NCBI GenBank assembly: GCA_018398575.1 | Contig: JAGTXZ010000018.1 | Location: forward strand, 3,658,001 to 3,722,000 | DNA: 64,000 nucleotides | From: Ampelomyces quisqualis | Taxonomy: Eukaryota; Ascomycota; Dothideomycetes; Pleosporales; Phaeosphaeriaceae | Reading direction: 5' to 3' | Part shown: piece after piece, positions 23,054 to 33,389 of the stretch | Layout of the letters: every line of letters starts with the position of its first letter | Position numbering within the stretch: position 1 is the first letter of the stretch | The notes under the pieces: model-generated | What the model saw: only the letters and a program-made list of their open reading frames with translations | Database searches by the model: none | What the model was told of the DNA's origin: nothing | Position numbers and translations under genes: made by a program

Positions 23054-23322
23054 TGTGGATGTGTGCCGAGGTGGTTCGGAGGTGCACTGGGTGGTTGTGT
23101 GAGGCGATGATCGATCAATGAGACGAGGTTACAGGCTGGTTCGAGGCGCCAAGCTATTCTTTTGCGCACTAACGCTACATGGGGAAAGATTTCGCTCGAG
23201 TGAATAACCACGATGTGATTGGACTGAAGATTAAACTGACTTTCGTGAAACACGTACTCAATGCAGGCCCTCCACCATATGTCAGTGACGGAGCATGCTC
23301 TACACCAGCGACGCCTCCGACC

Positions 23323-23932
23323 CTACCGTGGCACGCATATGCCCTGCCCGACGGGCAGCTCGTCGCAGTTCACCTCGTCGTTCCCACGGACTCGCAACAG
23401 CTCGTCTACGGTCAAGCTAAAGCCCTCCGCAATCGCCCAGCACGTGTCGCCTTTCTCCACTTGAAGTCGACGGCTGCCCGCATCGCACATGTCAGCCTGT
23501 GCAGCAGCGTAGCCTGGACCCTTATCCGATCCGCCCCAAAAGCCGAATCCTCCGTTGACCACTCGAAAGACGACAAGTAGGAATACAAAAACCAGTAGCG
23601 CAAATGGGAGCATTGCGCGGGTTGCCTCGCGATTGTTCTGTTCTACGGCCTGGTTGCGCTGTTCAATGTCCTCTGGCGGCGTGTAATGTGTTGCCTGCGG
23701 TACAGCCGAGGTTGCTGGTCTGAGGTGACCGTAGCGAGAGCCCCGGGCAGATTCGAAGAGCTTGCCAGCAGCATCGCGAAAGGTGTAGCACTCTGTGTCG
23801 GCATCGTAGCCCACACGCTGCATGCCTTCCGGTAAGCGATGCTCGTCCTGTGCGTGTGTAAGTTCTGGATTACTTTGATTACACGACGGGAGGGGTAATG
23901 CATACGTCATCCAGATCTGTGAATCGGGCCAT
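23323..23932 (-). CDS. Membrane-anchored LysM-domain protein
   Basis: Two minus-strand exons, 23932-23906 (MARFTDLDD) and 23847-23323, are joined in phase 0 across a 58-nt intron (GTATGC...CACAG) and give 183 aa. Residues 10-45 (LPEGMQRVGYDADTECYTF...) form a small WW-like module often seen ahead of such anchors. One transmembrane helix follows (AMLPFALLVFVFLLVVFRVV). The last 50 residues are a LysM domain (LQVEKGDTCWAIAEGFSLTV...) ending at CVPR. LysM modules bind chitin or peptidoglycan. Secreted LysM effectors lack this membrane helix, so a role in wall or endomembrane biology is more likely than host interaction, though this is an inference. The gene diverges from the Ca2+ exchanger. Confidence 0.82.
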
Positions 23933-23987
23933 GGTGTATTGCTGCGAAATGAGGTAGGCAAGTCGAAGTCTTCAGACAGCTTTCCAG

Positions 23988-24033
23988 GTGCGGAATGCAA
24001 ATGCAGTGCGGTGCGGAATGCAAATGCAGTGCG
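23988..24033 (+). repeat. Two perfect 23-bp tandem copies in a divergent promoter
   Basis: The unit begins GTGCGGAATGCAAATGCAG and is repeated exactly twice. It sits between the divergent starts of the LysM gene (23932) and the Ca2+ exchanger (24283). A regulatory role is possible but not shown. Confidence 0.75.
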
Positions 24034-24282
24034 GTCGCCTGCGCGGCTGCGAGCAAGCCCAGCTTCCACGATCCAACAAGGTTAGCCACAGGTGGCGCAG
24101 CAAGGCTCTCGTGATTGGGCGCCTCGCGTCATTGGCCCGTGCCACGGCTAAGCTTCCAGACGAAGCTCGCCCAGACGTAGATAAGGCGACGCGCCGCCTC
24201 ACTTTTGTGCGCGTCCACCACAACCCCCAACCCCAAGTGCTTGCTGTACTGTCCTGCACCAACAAGGCACCACTTGCAATCG

Positions 24283-26654
24283 ATGGGAGACACAGACGAA
24301 CCCTCTATACGCAGTGTCAAGTCAAAGGCAACTTGGCTTGGCTTGGGACGCATCAAGGTAAAAGACACCGGCCCAGCCCTCCCCACCCACGACCCCCACA
24401 CCGCCGTCGCCCGAGATGATCTCGGCCCGCTGCACGGCAGCTCCAGCACCAGCGACCCCAGCGAAAAGCACAACGGCGACAGCATCAACAAATCCTCTGC
24501 CGCTGGCCAGCACACGCTCAAGACCGCGCCTGGTGGAGAGGCGGCTTCCGCCCTAGCGCTCAGGACGTGTCTTTCGCCCGCGCGCATCAAGGATGCATCT
24601 ATCCGATTTCTCAAGCACACCAAAAATGCCTTGACCCACAGCTACATCAACGTCATGTTGGTCTTTGTGCCCATTGGCATCGCTGCCAAACTGGCTCATC
24701 TCAAGCCTGAAATTGTCTTTTCCATGAACGCCATCGCCATCATTCCACTCGCTGGCTTGTTGGCGCATGCGACCGAGGTCGTTGCTGCACGTGTTGGAGA
24801 TGCGCTCGGTGCGCTCCTCAATGTTTCCTTTGGCAATGCAGTTGAGCTGATCCTCTTCATCATCCTGCTTGCATCCGGCCAGATTGAAGTCGTGCAAGCT
24901 TCCTTGCTTGGCTCCATCCTTGCCAACCTACTGCTCATCCTCGGCATGGCATTTCTTCTGGGTGGCTTGAAATACCAGGAACAGGTGCGCTCTTGTCCGA
25001 GATTTATCTTATCTTCCAAGCTTACAGGTTGCAGGTTTACAACAGTACCGCTACGCAAATGAGTGGTGTCATGCTTGCCCTGGCTGTCATGAGTCTCCTG
25101 TTGCCAACGGCGTTCCATTCTGCCTTCAACGACAACGATATCGCCGACCACGAGACCTTGATCGTCAGCCGTATCACCAGCATAATATTGCTGCTAGTTT
25201 ATGGCTTATACCTACTGTTCCAGCTCAAAAGCCACAGGTATCTCTATGCAAGCACACCACAGCATATCATCGATGAGGAGTCTCATCCTGGTGTACTTGC
25301 CGATGTTTTCGACTCCTCAAGCTCCAGTTCTTCGTCTAGCTCAAACAGTAGCGATAGCGATGACTCCTCTCACTCCTCCAATGGCACCATGAAAAACAAG
25401 GCGAAGCGCATGGTGAAGAGGCTCCGTCGCAAGTCCAGCTCTAGCTCCGGCTCCAGAGTTGGCCAAACACTCTCGCCCCCAGGCTCGCCATCTGCTGAGC
25501 CCCACACTAGTCCGTTTAAGACGGAGCGCAATGGCAGTGTCATAACAGCCACGCTCGAAGCACCCTTGACGTCTCGTCAGCACTCTGTCAACCCCATCAT
25601 GAGCGGCGATGAGGCCGACGATGATGATGCGTATGCTCCCAAGACCCGAGATTTTGAAGTTGCGTCTTCCGCATCGGCCCCACACACCAAGCGCGAGAAA
25701 CTCAAACACAAACATGAAAGCAAGAAGCACAACAAGCGTGATACAAGAAATCGCAACAAGGAGCTCGCGGTGCAACCTGCTGCACCTAAACCGAAGGTTG
25801 CTTTTGCAGAGGAAATTCCTCAAACTGACATCACACCCGCCAATTCCCGCCGACCTTATCGTCCGGGTTTCTCTTCCCTGTTGTCCAACAATGTCTTCTC
25901 CAACCCTCAAAACGCACAGCCAGTCGGTCCTGTTCCCAACATTCGCATCGCAGCGCGCACGCCTTTGCGTCGCGCCAGATCACTCCCTGAGCGTATGAAC
26001 CCCGAACAACTTCAATCCACTTCGAGCAATCTGCCAGCCGTTTCTCCTCAAGCCGCGATGGCTCTGAATGAGGACGATGAGGACGAGGATGCACCAGAGA
26101 TGTCTATCAAAGCCGCCATTTTTATGCTTCTCATTAGCACTGGCTTGGTCGCTGTGTGCGCTGACTTCATGAGTGAGGCTATCGAACCCATGGTAGAATC
26201 CTCAGGCATCAGTCAGGCTTTCATCGGACTTATCATCATTCCTATTGTCGGCAATGCTGCAGAGCACGTGACCGCTGTGGTGGTCGCCATGAAGAACAAG
26301 ATGGATCTTGCTATCGGTATCGCTGTTGGCTCTTCCATCCAGATTGCCCTTTTCATCACGCCTCTCATCGTCATCCTCGGCTGGATCATGAACAAAGACA
26401 TGACGCTTTACTTCAACATCTTCGAGACGGTGGCGCTGTTCGTCACGGTACTTGTGGTAAACTTCCTTGTCCTGGATGGAAGAAGCAATTACCTTGAAGG
26501 CAGTTTGCTCATCGCAGCATACACGATTATTGCAGTGGTCAGTTACTACTATCCAGGCGGATGTGACGCCAGTGCCATCGGAGGCAGGATATGTGGTAGC
26601 AACTCGGTTGCCCACAGCGTTGCTCCTGCAATCAAGAGAATGATGAGACTGTAA
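24283..26654 (+). CDS. VCX1: CAX-type vacuolar Ca2+/H+ exchanger with long acidic/Ser-rich loop
   Basis: Two exons, 24283-24984 and 25035-26654, are joined in phase 0 across a 50-nt intron and give 773 aa. The two Ca2+/cation antiporter repeats are present. The first half (about 117-300) carries the GNAVELI signature in FGNAVELILFIILL; the second (about 590-745) carries GNAAEHVTAV. Between them is a loop of about 290 residues with a long Ser run, clusters of Asp/Glu, and Lys/His-rich stretches. Yeast Vcx1 is only 411 aa, so the central loop is greatly enlarged. CAX proteins load the vacuole with calcium using the proton gradient. The acidic and serine-rich loop may be regulatory. The N-terminal 110 residues are polar and may be an autoinhibitory domain as in other CAX proteins (inference). 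Confidence 0.92.
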
Positions 26655-27599
26655 CAGAGGAATACGATGACTGGTTGGTTACACGTGACGTGTACCTTCG
26701 TGAGGGTGCAGTTGGGTGTCTGAACTCCGCGGAGGGATGTTCATGAAGATATTGGACGGCTGTGTCAAAGTTTTGATCAATGTGTGGTTCAGCATCACTG
26801 GTAGCTATTCCTATTTCTGGTAACAGATTGGGGATGAAGCCATGAATGGGATATTTGCAACGGAAAGGAGGGGTCAATATTTCAAATTCATCCTTTTAAG
26901 CTGAAACACAGGATCAGTAGCTGATGCGGCGCATGTTAAATCCACCGAACGTCTCATATTGTTGAGTTGCGACATTGCGCTCCCGAGATCGCTTCAAGCT
27001 GTGGTCTGCGTTGTGGTGGGCTGATCACACATGGACTAATTCTCCAGTGTGCCCAATCGCTGCTGCCCTTGCAAACTTTCCTGCTCGAGCAAAATACGCC
27101 CCAAAGAGAATCTTGAACAATAATGATCGAAGCACTTATCCCCCTACTTGGTTGTGTAGCATGGACTTGATCCATATTTGTAACCATAGCTGATGAATAA
27201 AATCTGCCATGAGAACCTACGCATCCATGCGGTAACCAGCAGCTCGCCTCTTCCTGGGGCTAATACAGATCGCGGATGGAAGCAGAGCAACCGAAGAAAA
27301 CTGTATACTAGGTTACAAGTCAGGTGTAGCTTGTCGTCCCCCAGTATTCAAGCCTACGTTTGTGCAAGAGGTATCGTTTTCCAGCATGTCGTAGGTTAGG
27401 TAAATAACGTTTGAAATCATTCAGGCTTGCGCATTCCATGCGCAGATTACTGCTGGACCTAGTAAGAGCATGGGAGGGATGGAAGTTGAGTTGGGCGATA
27501 CGGAGGGAGTTGGATGTCAGGATGCACTGGTTGTTTGTCACTCCTGCACTACTATGGCTCTTTCCACAATAGTCCTTTTTCTGCCTGGTGCACGCTGAT
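26655..27599. other. Intergenic region
   Basis: About 0.95 kb of moderately AT-rich DNA with no recognised gene, tRNA or repeat, lying between the calcium exchanger and the polysaccharide-deacetylase relic. Confidence 0.4.
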
Positions 27600-27602
27600 C
27601 TT

Positions 27603-28450
27603 TACTTCTGGCAAGACGAGGGGCTGTTCGTTGTGCCATTCTTGTAGGCGTCTGCCGCTGTGTCACCAAGGCACTCGGGTAAGAAGGGTAAGCAAAACAA
27701 TATAGTAAGCGTTCATAGTGTAAAACTTTGGAATAATAACCAAATCCAGGTTTTTGTTCTTGGCCCTATTCATGAGCCAAGGGGTGAGAGTGTCGACTGT
27801 TCCAGCATATTTGTCATGTAGCAGTCTAATGTGCCCATTGCCTCTGGCGCTTGCCTGAGTGGAATTTTTGCTGACTCTGTTGTGGGGTCTGGTTGTTCTA
27901 ATTGTGAAGTTGGACATCAGCTTATGTCTCGTACACTGACTGTGTATAGGTACAACATACCTAGTCACTCGAGTCGAGTCAGTCGACGTCGTTCGTAACA
28001 ACTTGGACCTAACATGCGCATAGTTGAAAGCACGTTTCCTCTGGTTGCAAGGTACGGTGGACGCATATACGTTGGCTTTACGCCAATGATTTTGATGAGC
28101 GCTTGTTCGAGACGCGACATCTGGCTCGTGAGGTCGACAATAGACATGAAGCCGAAGTTTTGCGAATGACTCTGTAAGTAGGAAGTGATTTAATGAACAG
28201 CCTTGTACGCTTTTTGGAGTGCCTTTTTCTGCCCATAGATGCAACCTGTCTCTATTGTGCCTAGTGAGTATGGCCGCAATGTCAGCAGTGCGATTTAGAC
28301 TTGGATTGTCATTTGGGTTTTTACCTGTAACGAAGAAGGTTCCCTTAGCTTCTCCCACTGTCAGAGTATCGAAACGTTATTGAATGTACTGATACGGTCC
28401 ATCGTCGTATGCCAGAGCGAGTTCCCTGGGCACTGCCCTCTGAACAAATG
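27603..28450 (-). pseudogene. Decayed polysaccharide (chitin) deacetylase, CE4 family
   Basis: On the minus strand the fragments run in CE4 order: ALAYDDGPY (about 28425, the catalytic-base TFDDGP region), GTFFVTG (about 28340), a splice-like break (28324-28261), SRLEQALIKIIG and PTYMRPPYLAT (about 28100-28050, the RxxPY block), HIRLLHDKYAGTV (about 27820, the LxHD block) and ECLGDTAADAYKNG (about 27660), ending at TAA 27605-27603. Frame changes and stops (TAA at 28379-28377 and 28192-28190) break the protein. Where GHQIASH is expected, the DNA reads VH-stop-ITSY, explicable largely by C-to-T and G-to-A changes. The parent enzyme would deacetylate chitin in the wall; this copy cannot be functional. 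Confidence 0.8.
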
Positions 28451-28764
28451 CTCAAGAAGCATATGAACGTACCTAGAGTTTCTCCGACTGGCGTAAGAGC
28501 GCTACAAGACTAAAGCAACCCTTAGACTGCCCCCCAGGCGCATAACGGCTTCGAAAATTGACTAGTCCGGTGAGGTCAGGAGGCTGGTGCGGAAAAAAGT
28601 CAGATGTAGCGCAGGCTGGTTCAAACGAACGTTAGAGAGAAATAATCGTTACCGCAGACATTTGATATTAGGGTTTGATTCTTCGGAAAAAGGACTGCAA
28701 TCCTCCAATACGTCCACGACAGCTGATGAAGACGCGTCGCCGAGGCGGAGGAGTTCGCGGGAGT

Positions 28765-28852
28765 ACCCCCGTGAAAGGAATATTAGGACACTCTTAGGCG
28801 GTTCATCACCAAAAATCTAGGAAAAGTGTCCCGGTATTTCTTTCACGGGGGT
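28765..28852 (+). mobile_element. 88-bp MITE-like inverted-repeat element
   Basis: The element opens with ACCCCCGTGAAAGG and closes with CTTTCACGGGGGT, its reverse complement. The inverted similarity extends inward through GGACACTCTT on the left and AAAAGTGTCC on the right, leaving a small loop. It is non-coding. A truncated relative lies at 487-556. The tight inverted repeats and multiple copies suggest a miniature transposable element, but no clear target-site duplication is visible. Confidence 0.65.
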
Positions 28853-29331
28853 GGGGGGATCATCGAAGCTACCAGGGTTGAGGTAACTATAATAAGCACC
28901 CAGACTAAATCTATCAAGCAGCCCACGCAGGCCTTTCCAGCCTCATTCGACAAAACAACATGGCTGCGAATGAATAGACTTCTGCACGCAACGCGTGTGT
29001 TACTGGTAGGGATGCAACAAAAGTCTCACGGAGTAGATATCGCAGCTCGCACCATCATTACTCCGAAATTTGGTCGGCGCAGCAATTCTCCGCGCTGGAT
29101 CGAGGGGCCACCGGTCCTTGCCCCTCATGATCTCTATGACCTATGCCCGTCACGAGCCTCATATTTCCTGGAATACTGGAGCCATGCACTTGAGCATATC
29201 ACTTGCTTGTAGCTGCGTGCGGCTAAGCTGGCAGTTTCGGCAGCTGATATCTCCGTTCCCCGCGAAGTCAGATGTAACGTTCTCCTCACTGCAGCCACTG
29301 GGCAATATTCGAAGTGTTCCTGCAGTAAAAG
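28853..29331. other. Intergenic region upstream of the alpha-galactosidase
   Basis: About 0.5 kb with no recognised gene. It probably contains upstream control elements of the GH27 gene. Confidence 0.35.
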
Positions 29332-29339
29332 TATAAAAG
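29332..29339 (+). promoter_or_regulatory. TATA box of the alpha-galactosidase gene
   Basis: TATAAAAG lies 49 bp before the ATG at 29381. The match to the TATA consensus and the spacing fit an inducible secreted-enzyme gene. Confidence 0.55.
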
Positions 29340-29380
29340 CGGTGCAATGAGAATGTTGCATCTTTGTTACGTTCACCATC

Positions 29381-31112
29381 ATGGCTCCCAAGTCTCTTTG
29401 TGTCATCGTGCAATTTGCACTTCTCGCATCCGGTAGGACTGTTCGATCGGCTCTTCCACCGCTCGGCTGGAACAGCTACAATACCTGGAGCTGCTCACCA
29501 TCCGAGGACAAGATAAAGCAGAGTGCAGAGGGTCTCATCGCTTTAGGCCTCGACAAGGTCGGCTATAATTTCGTAACGGTTGACTGTGGATGGCCCTCAC
29601 GCGACCGGAACAGTGAAGGGAGGCTGCAATGGAATGCGACACTCTTTCCATCTGGCGGGAAAGCACTGGGTGACTTCCTACATGACCTTGGTCTCAGATT
29701 CGGGCTTTACTCTGGCGCTGGCTACCTGCAATGTGGGTCTACCGACCTTCCCGCGAGCTTGGGCTACGAGCAATTGGATGCTGAGAGTTTTGCGGAATGG
29801 GGCGGGGACAGCCTCAAGTATTAACACCTCAGGCAATTTTTCTTTGTTCGTTCCGCTAACTTGTGGTAGATACGACAACTGCTACGCTACATCCAAAACA
29901 TCCATGGTGGATTCTAGCTCCGAGGAATCGCAGTCGCCTGCACGCTTCCAACACATGGCTGCTGCACTGGACGTGGTGAATCGAGACATAGAGTACTACA
30001 TTTGCCAGTGGGGGATTGGCCACGATGTTGGAGAATGGGCAAGCGACATTGGAAACACTTGGAGGATCAGCAATGACATCTACAATGCATGGCGAAGTAT
30101 CTGGCGCATTACTAATCAGGTTGTACCTTACTTCAGGCACACCACGCGTGGCGCCTTTGCCGACATGGACATGCTCATGTAAGTTCCCGTATCTATGTGT
30201 GAGATAATCGCTGAATTGTGCAGTGTTGGGCTCGACGTGCTATCCGCCGAGGAGGAGCGGTTCCATTTTGGCATGTGGGCTATAAACAAGTCACCTCTCA
30301 TCATTGGTGCCGTGCTTGACTCGGAAAAGCTCAGCCAGAACTCGCTGGAGATCATGTCGAACAAAGAAGTCATTGCTATCAATCAAGATAGCCTGGCTAA
30401 GCAAGCGCAGCTCGTACGAAGGGACACTGAGGCGGAGTGGGATATTTGGCTTGGCGAACTTTCTGATTCGAGGCAGATCCTGGGTCTAGCGAACTGGAAA
30501 AACGACTCTCAGACTGTACAATTCGATCTTGCAACACTCGGAATTGCATCGGCACGGGCGCGCGACGTGTGGGCTGCTGAGGATGTTGGGGTTATGACTG
30601 GGGTGCAGAACATCAGCCTGACTGGACATCAGCTGCAGCTGTGGCTGCTGTCGGACATTACTTCGGCTACCCCGTTGTTTTCCAACGCATATCACAGTGC
30701 CACTGAAGCGTCAGTGACTGGTTCAGCTCGGATAGTCACTTGTGAGACTGGTACATGTCTTCCAGTTGGCGCAAAGGTTGGGGATTTAAGAGGAGACAGC
30801 AGCATCACCTTCTCCAACATCAGCAGCCAGAATGCGGGCCGTACTTTGGTGGGCATCGATTTCGTCAATTACGAATACGCCTTCACGTCCGCCTGGGATT
30901 TTGGCGATAACACAAGGAACATGACGATCACAGTCAATGGTGAGAAGGCTAAGAGATGGGCGTTTCCTCTCTCCGGTGGTAACTGGCAGGAGAGTGGAAG
31001 ACTGCTCATTGAAGTCGATGGTTTTACACAAGGCGCTGGGAATACTGTTACCTTCGCTGGGGTTGGAGACAGTTATGCTCCAGACGTGGTTGGCTTCGAG
31101 ATGTTGGAGTAA
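29381..31112 (+). CDS. Secreted alpha-galactosidase, GH27
   Basis: Three exons (29381-29817, 29870-30178, 30224-31112) give 544 aa. A signal peptide precedes ALPPLGWNSYNTW, the GH27 hallmark. The nucleophile aspartate lies in KYDNC, whose Lys codon spans the first intron, and the acid/base aspartate in DMDML just before the second. The C-terminal half holds the usual beta-sandwich (IGLANWKND-like, read here as ILGLANWKND) and then a further 130 residues resembling a CBM35-type carbohydrate-binding module. The enzyme would remove terminal alpha-galactose from galactomannan, raffinose-type sugars or galactolipids outside the cell. It lies between a dead CE4 gene and a MITE-like element, with an inverted-repeat element upstream too. 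Both introns are short with standard signals. Confidence 0.93.
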
Positions 31113-31476
31113 ACAAAATGTCATCCATTAGGCCATAAACACATGGGACAAAGGCTGACATTTTTACGTAAACTGGCTTTGATCTCACACTGATGGTCTG
31201 ATATCCGCCCCTTGGAAACAATGAACTTACCAGACCGCTGATAGGGGCCATGCTCGCCAGGACAAGGATATTGTCTCAAGCCTATGCGGTTGTACGGCAT
31301 GCCAGCACGCTCGAGACCAGCACGAAGAAATGTGCTTTGGGACTTTGTCCGCCATCTACCCAAAACGCACAGCGCTACGCATACGACACGGTTAAGCTTT
31401 CATTTTTGATCGTGGAGTGGGATTACGCTTTCGTCGCCGCAAGTAAAACGGGTGGGTGCATCGCCTCCATACCCAT
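31113..31476. other. 3' flank of the alpha-galactosidase gene
   Basis: About 360 bases with no recognised gene or repeat. Confidence 0.35.
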
Positions 31477-31810
31477 TATGGGTGCTTCTCGAAATACCAG
31501 TTACCACCCATTTCTGGCATAGATCAGAGACGTAAGGTGTAGTTTATATACCGTTGTGCGTAAATATGCCAAGTCTAGCTAAGAACTTAAATTTTAGCGC
31601 CCTTATTAAACTTCACAAACTTCGCACTCTTCTGCACAAACAATTTAGATATTTTCTTATATTGTATATATTAGAACTCTATTCAAATGACAACTAGTCT
31701 AATCTGTGTAATTTGTGGCGCGTTGTGAGCTCTTAATACAGTTAGACTCAAAAATAGTGTTGATCTTCACCAGATTCAGGTGGTAACTGGTATTTCGAGA
31801 ACCATTTATA
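31477..31810. mobile_element. 334-bp MITE-like element with long terminal inverted repeats
   Basis: The 23 bases at 31485-31507 are the exact reverse complement of 31779-31801, and similarity continues inward for another 18 or so bases (TCTGG and AGATCA shared) and outward to TA-containing edges. The whole is 334 bp, non-coding, and AT-rich inside. Outer-arm mismatches are mostly G/A. Long terminal inverted repeats, small size and TA at the edges fit a non-autonomous Tc1/mariner-type element. No transposase is present. Confidence 0.75.
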
Positions 31811-32148
31811 GTCACCTGGAGTCCTGGACCAACACAAGTCGATCTTCCTGGCTTTGCCTCTGCTTGCACCGCCTCGTTGGTCGTGGTGTCACAGCATTGT
31901 AGTCATATTGTTGAGGTGCCAAGCTGTAAAAGTGCAGGTACTCCGCAAGTATTGACGGTGACAAGCAATGACGACAAACTGATGGTGGTGCTTGGACGAC
32001 GTTGCACACAATCCTGAAACGTCAACGGTCAATCTGCTTGCAGGTATAAGGACTCCGCACCTCATTGCTCTTCAGCAATAATCCAAATTCTCTCCTTCTC
32101 GGGAACACTGTCCACACTTCCCATCTGCGTACTACTATTACACGAGAC
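31811..32148. other. Intergenic region upstream of the four-helix membrane protein
   Basis: About 340 bases, no recognised gene; includes the likely promoter of the following gene. Confidence 0.35.
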
Positions 32149-32951
32149 ATGAGGAACTCTCAATCTACCGGCGCGCCACTTGACGGGCCCCTGGACGGGC
32201 CCCTGGACGGTCCAGTCTACGACAAACGTGATCAAACTGGCCTTTTGACGCGCTTTGTCCCTGACGGACTCAGGAGTGGGAAGGCCTACCGTCTTTTTCT
32301 TCGCCTCACCCGTGTGCTGCAGTTTCTATCAGCTATAATCTCGCTTGGCGTCTTCTCCCAGCGCCTCTACAAGGTGTACCGTCTCGTTAACTCCATCAAG
32401 ACACGACGTGGCGTAAATGGAGCGTACGGCGCAGTCGAAGGCATTCTTGCCGCGGCGGTGCTCTACACTCTCATCAGCATGCTCCTCGGATGCATCAAGA
32501 AGAGCGCAAATCCTGGAGGCCGAGGTCTTCGATGGGCTTGGGTTGTCTTGGATGTCCTCTTCGTTGGCGCCTTCATTGCTGTCACTGTTTTGACGAGGCC
32601 AAATGGAGGACTGGCGGGTGCGAGGCATTGCTATAGCCCCTCGCGCCTCCGTAATGGAAGCAACAACGATATTACCGGTACCACCGCAGATGCTCAAGAT
32701 GACAGCTGCAACCTACCTTGGGGCACATTTATTCTCGCCATCATCAGCACGTATGTTCAACGAAAATACCTTGTTCGCTTTTTAGTACTAATGGTTTTTG
32801 GTCTAGTCTTCTTCACGCTATCACAGCTTCCTTCCACGAAATCAAGGACCACCACCGTAGGGATAGGATCGACCACGAGAAGGCTGCGCATGAGCAGGTA
32901 CCTCAAGAGCAACAACTGGGTCAAAGTGTTCCAGTTGGTCACCAAGCCTAA
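32149..32951 (+). CDS. Four-helix membrane protein, MARVEL-like
   Basis: Two exons, 32149-32750 and 32807-32951, are joined in phase 2 across a 56-nt intron and give 248 aa. A short polar N-terminus contains a triple LDGP repeat from a 12-bp tandem repeat. Four hydrophobic helices follow (FLSAIISLGVFS, VEGILAAAVLYTLISMLLG, WAWVVLDVLFVGAFIAVTVL and WGTFILAIISTLLHAITA), with a Cys-containing extracytosolic loop between helices 3 and 4. The C-terminal tail is charged and Gln-rich. This is the general topology of MARVEL proteins, which sit in plasma-membrane or secretory membranes, but no sequence signature fixes the family. The start at 32149 follows an upstream in-frame Met at 32065 that would add only polar residues. 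Confidence 0.75.
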
Positions 32952-33137
32952 GAACTCGAGTTGAAGACGGATGGACAGCTACGAATTGTACACGACACGA
33001 TAGGCAAAAGTGGGAAATTAAACTTATACGTATGGAGCAGACAATTCTGCAGTTTTACAGTGACCTCAAGAATTTCAAGCTTTCTTTGCAAGCCATTGAA
33101 CCTCTCCCTGCATGCCCTTGTAGCCCAATATGCCCTT

Positions 33138-33389
33138 CTATCCCCGACGCTCCGCCATCTTGACACGGATGATGCAACCTCCAATCTTCTCTCCATGAAC
33201 AGCCTGGACAGCCTTCTCCACCTCGCTAGAAGCGACGCTGACGAACGCATAACCATTCTCGACAGCCACCTTCGAGCCACCAAAGTCGCCCGAGACACCG
33301 CGCAACGTAATCTCATCCACGTCGTACGCAAGATGATTGACGTTTAGATCCGTCCATGGCACGGCTGGAGAGACTGTAGGCGCTGACAA
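33138..33389 (-). CDS. C-terminal exon of a small RRM-type RNA-binding protein
   Basis: The minus-strand frame ending at 33138 encodes WTDLNVNHLAYDVDEITL..., then ENGYAFVSVASSEVEKAVQAVHG and IRVKMAERRG. The spacing of a short beta strand, a helix, the GYAFVSV strand and the KAVQAVHG helix fits an RNA-recognition motif. The open frame continues upstream through a Lys-rich GKKKGQR stretch to about 33459, where a CTAG splice acceptor candidate follows a branch-like sequence. The true first exon could not be fixed: a candidate exon ends with GTAACG near 33505 but supplies no in-frame ATG in that phase. The coordinates given are the part I can support. Confidence 0.45.
   Translation of the reverse strand: MSAPTVSPAVPWTDLNVNHLAYDVDEITLRGVSGDFGGSKVAVENGYAFVSVASSEVEKAVQAVHGEKIGGCIIRVKMAERRG

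Noticed and set aside
23133..23150. GGTTCGAGGC resembling a tRNA T-arm
   Set aside because: No acceptor, D or anticodon stems can be formed around it.
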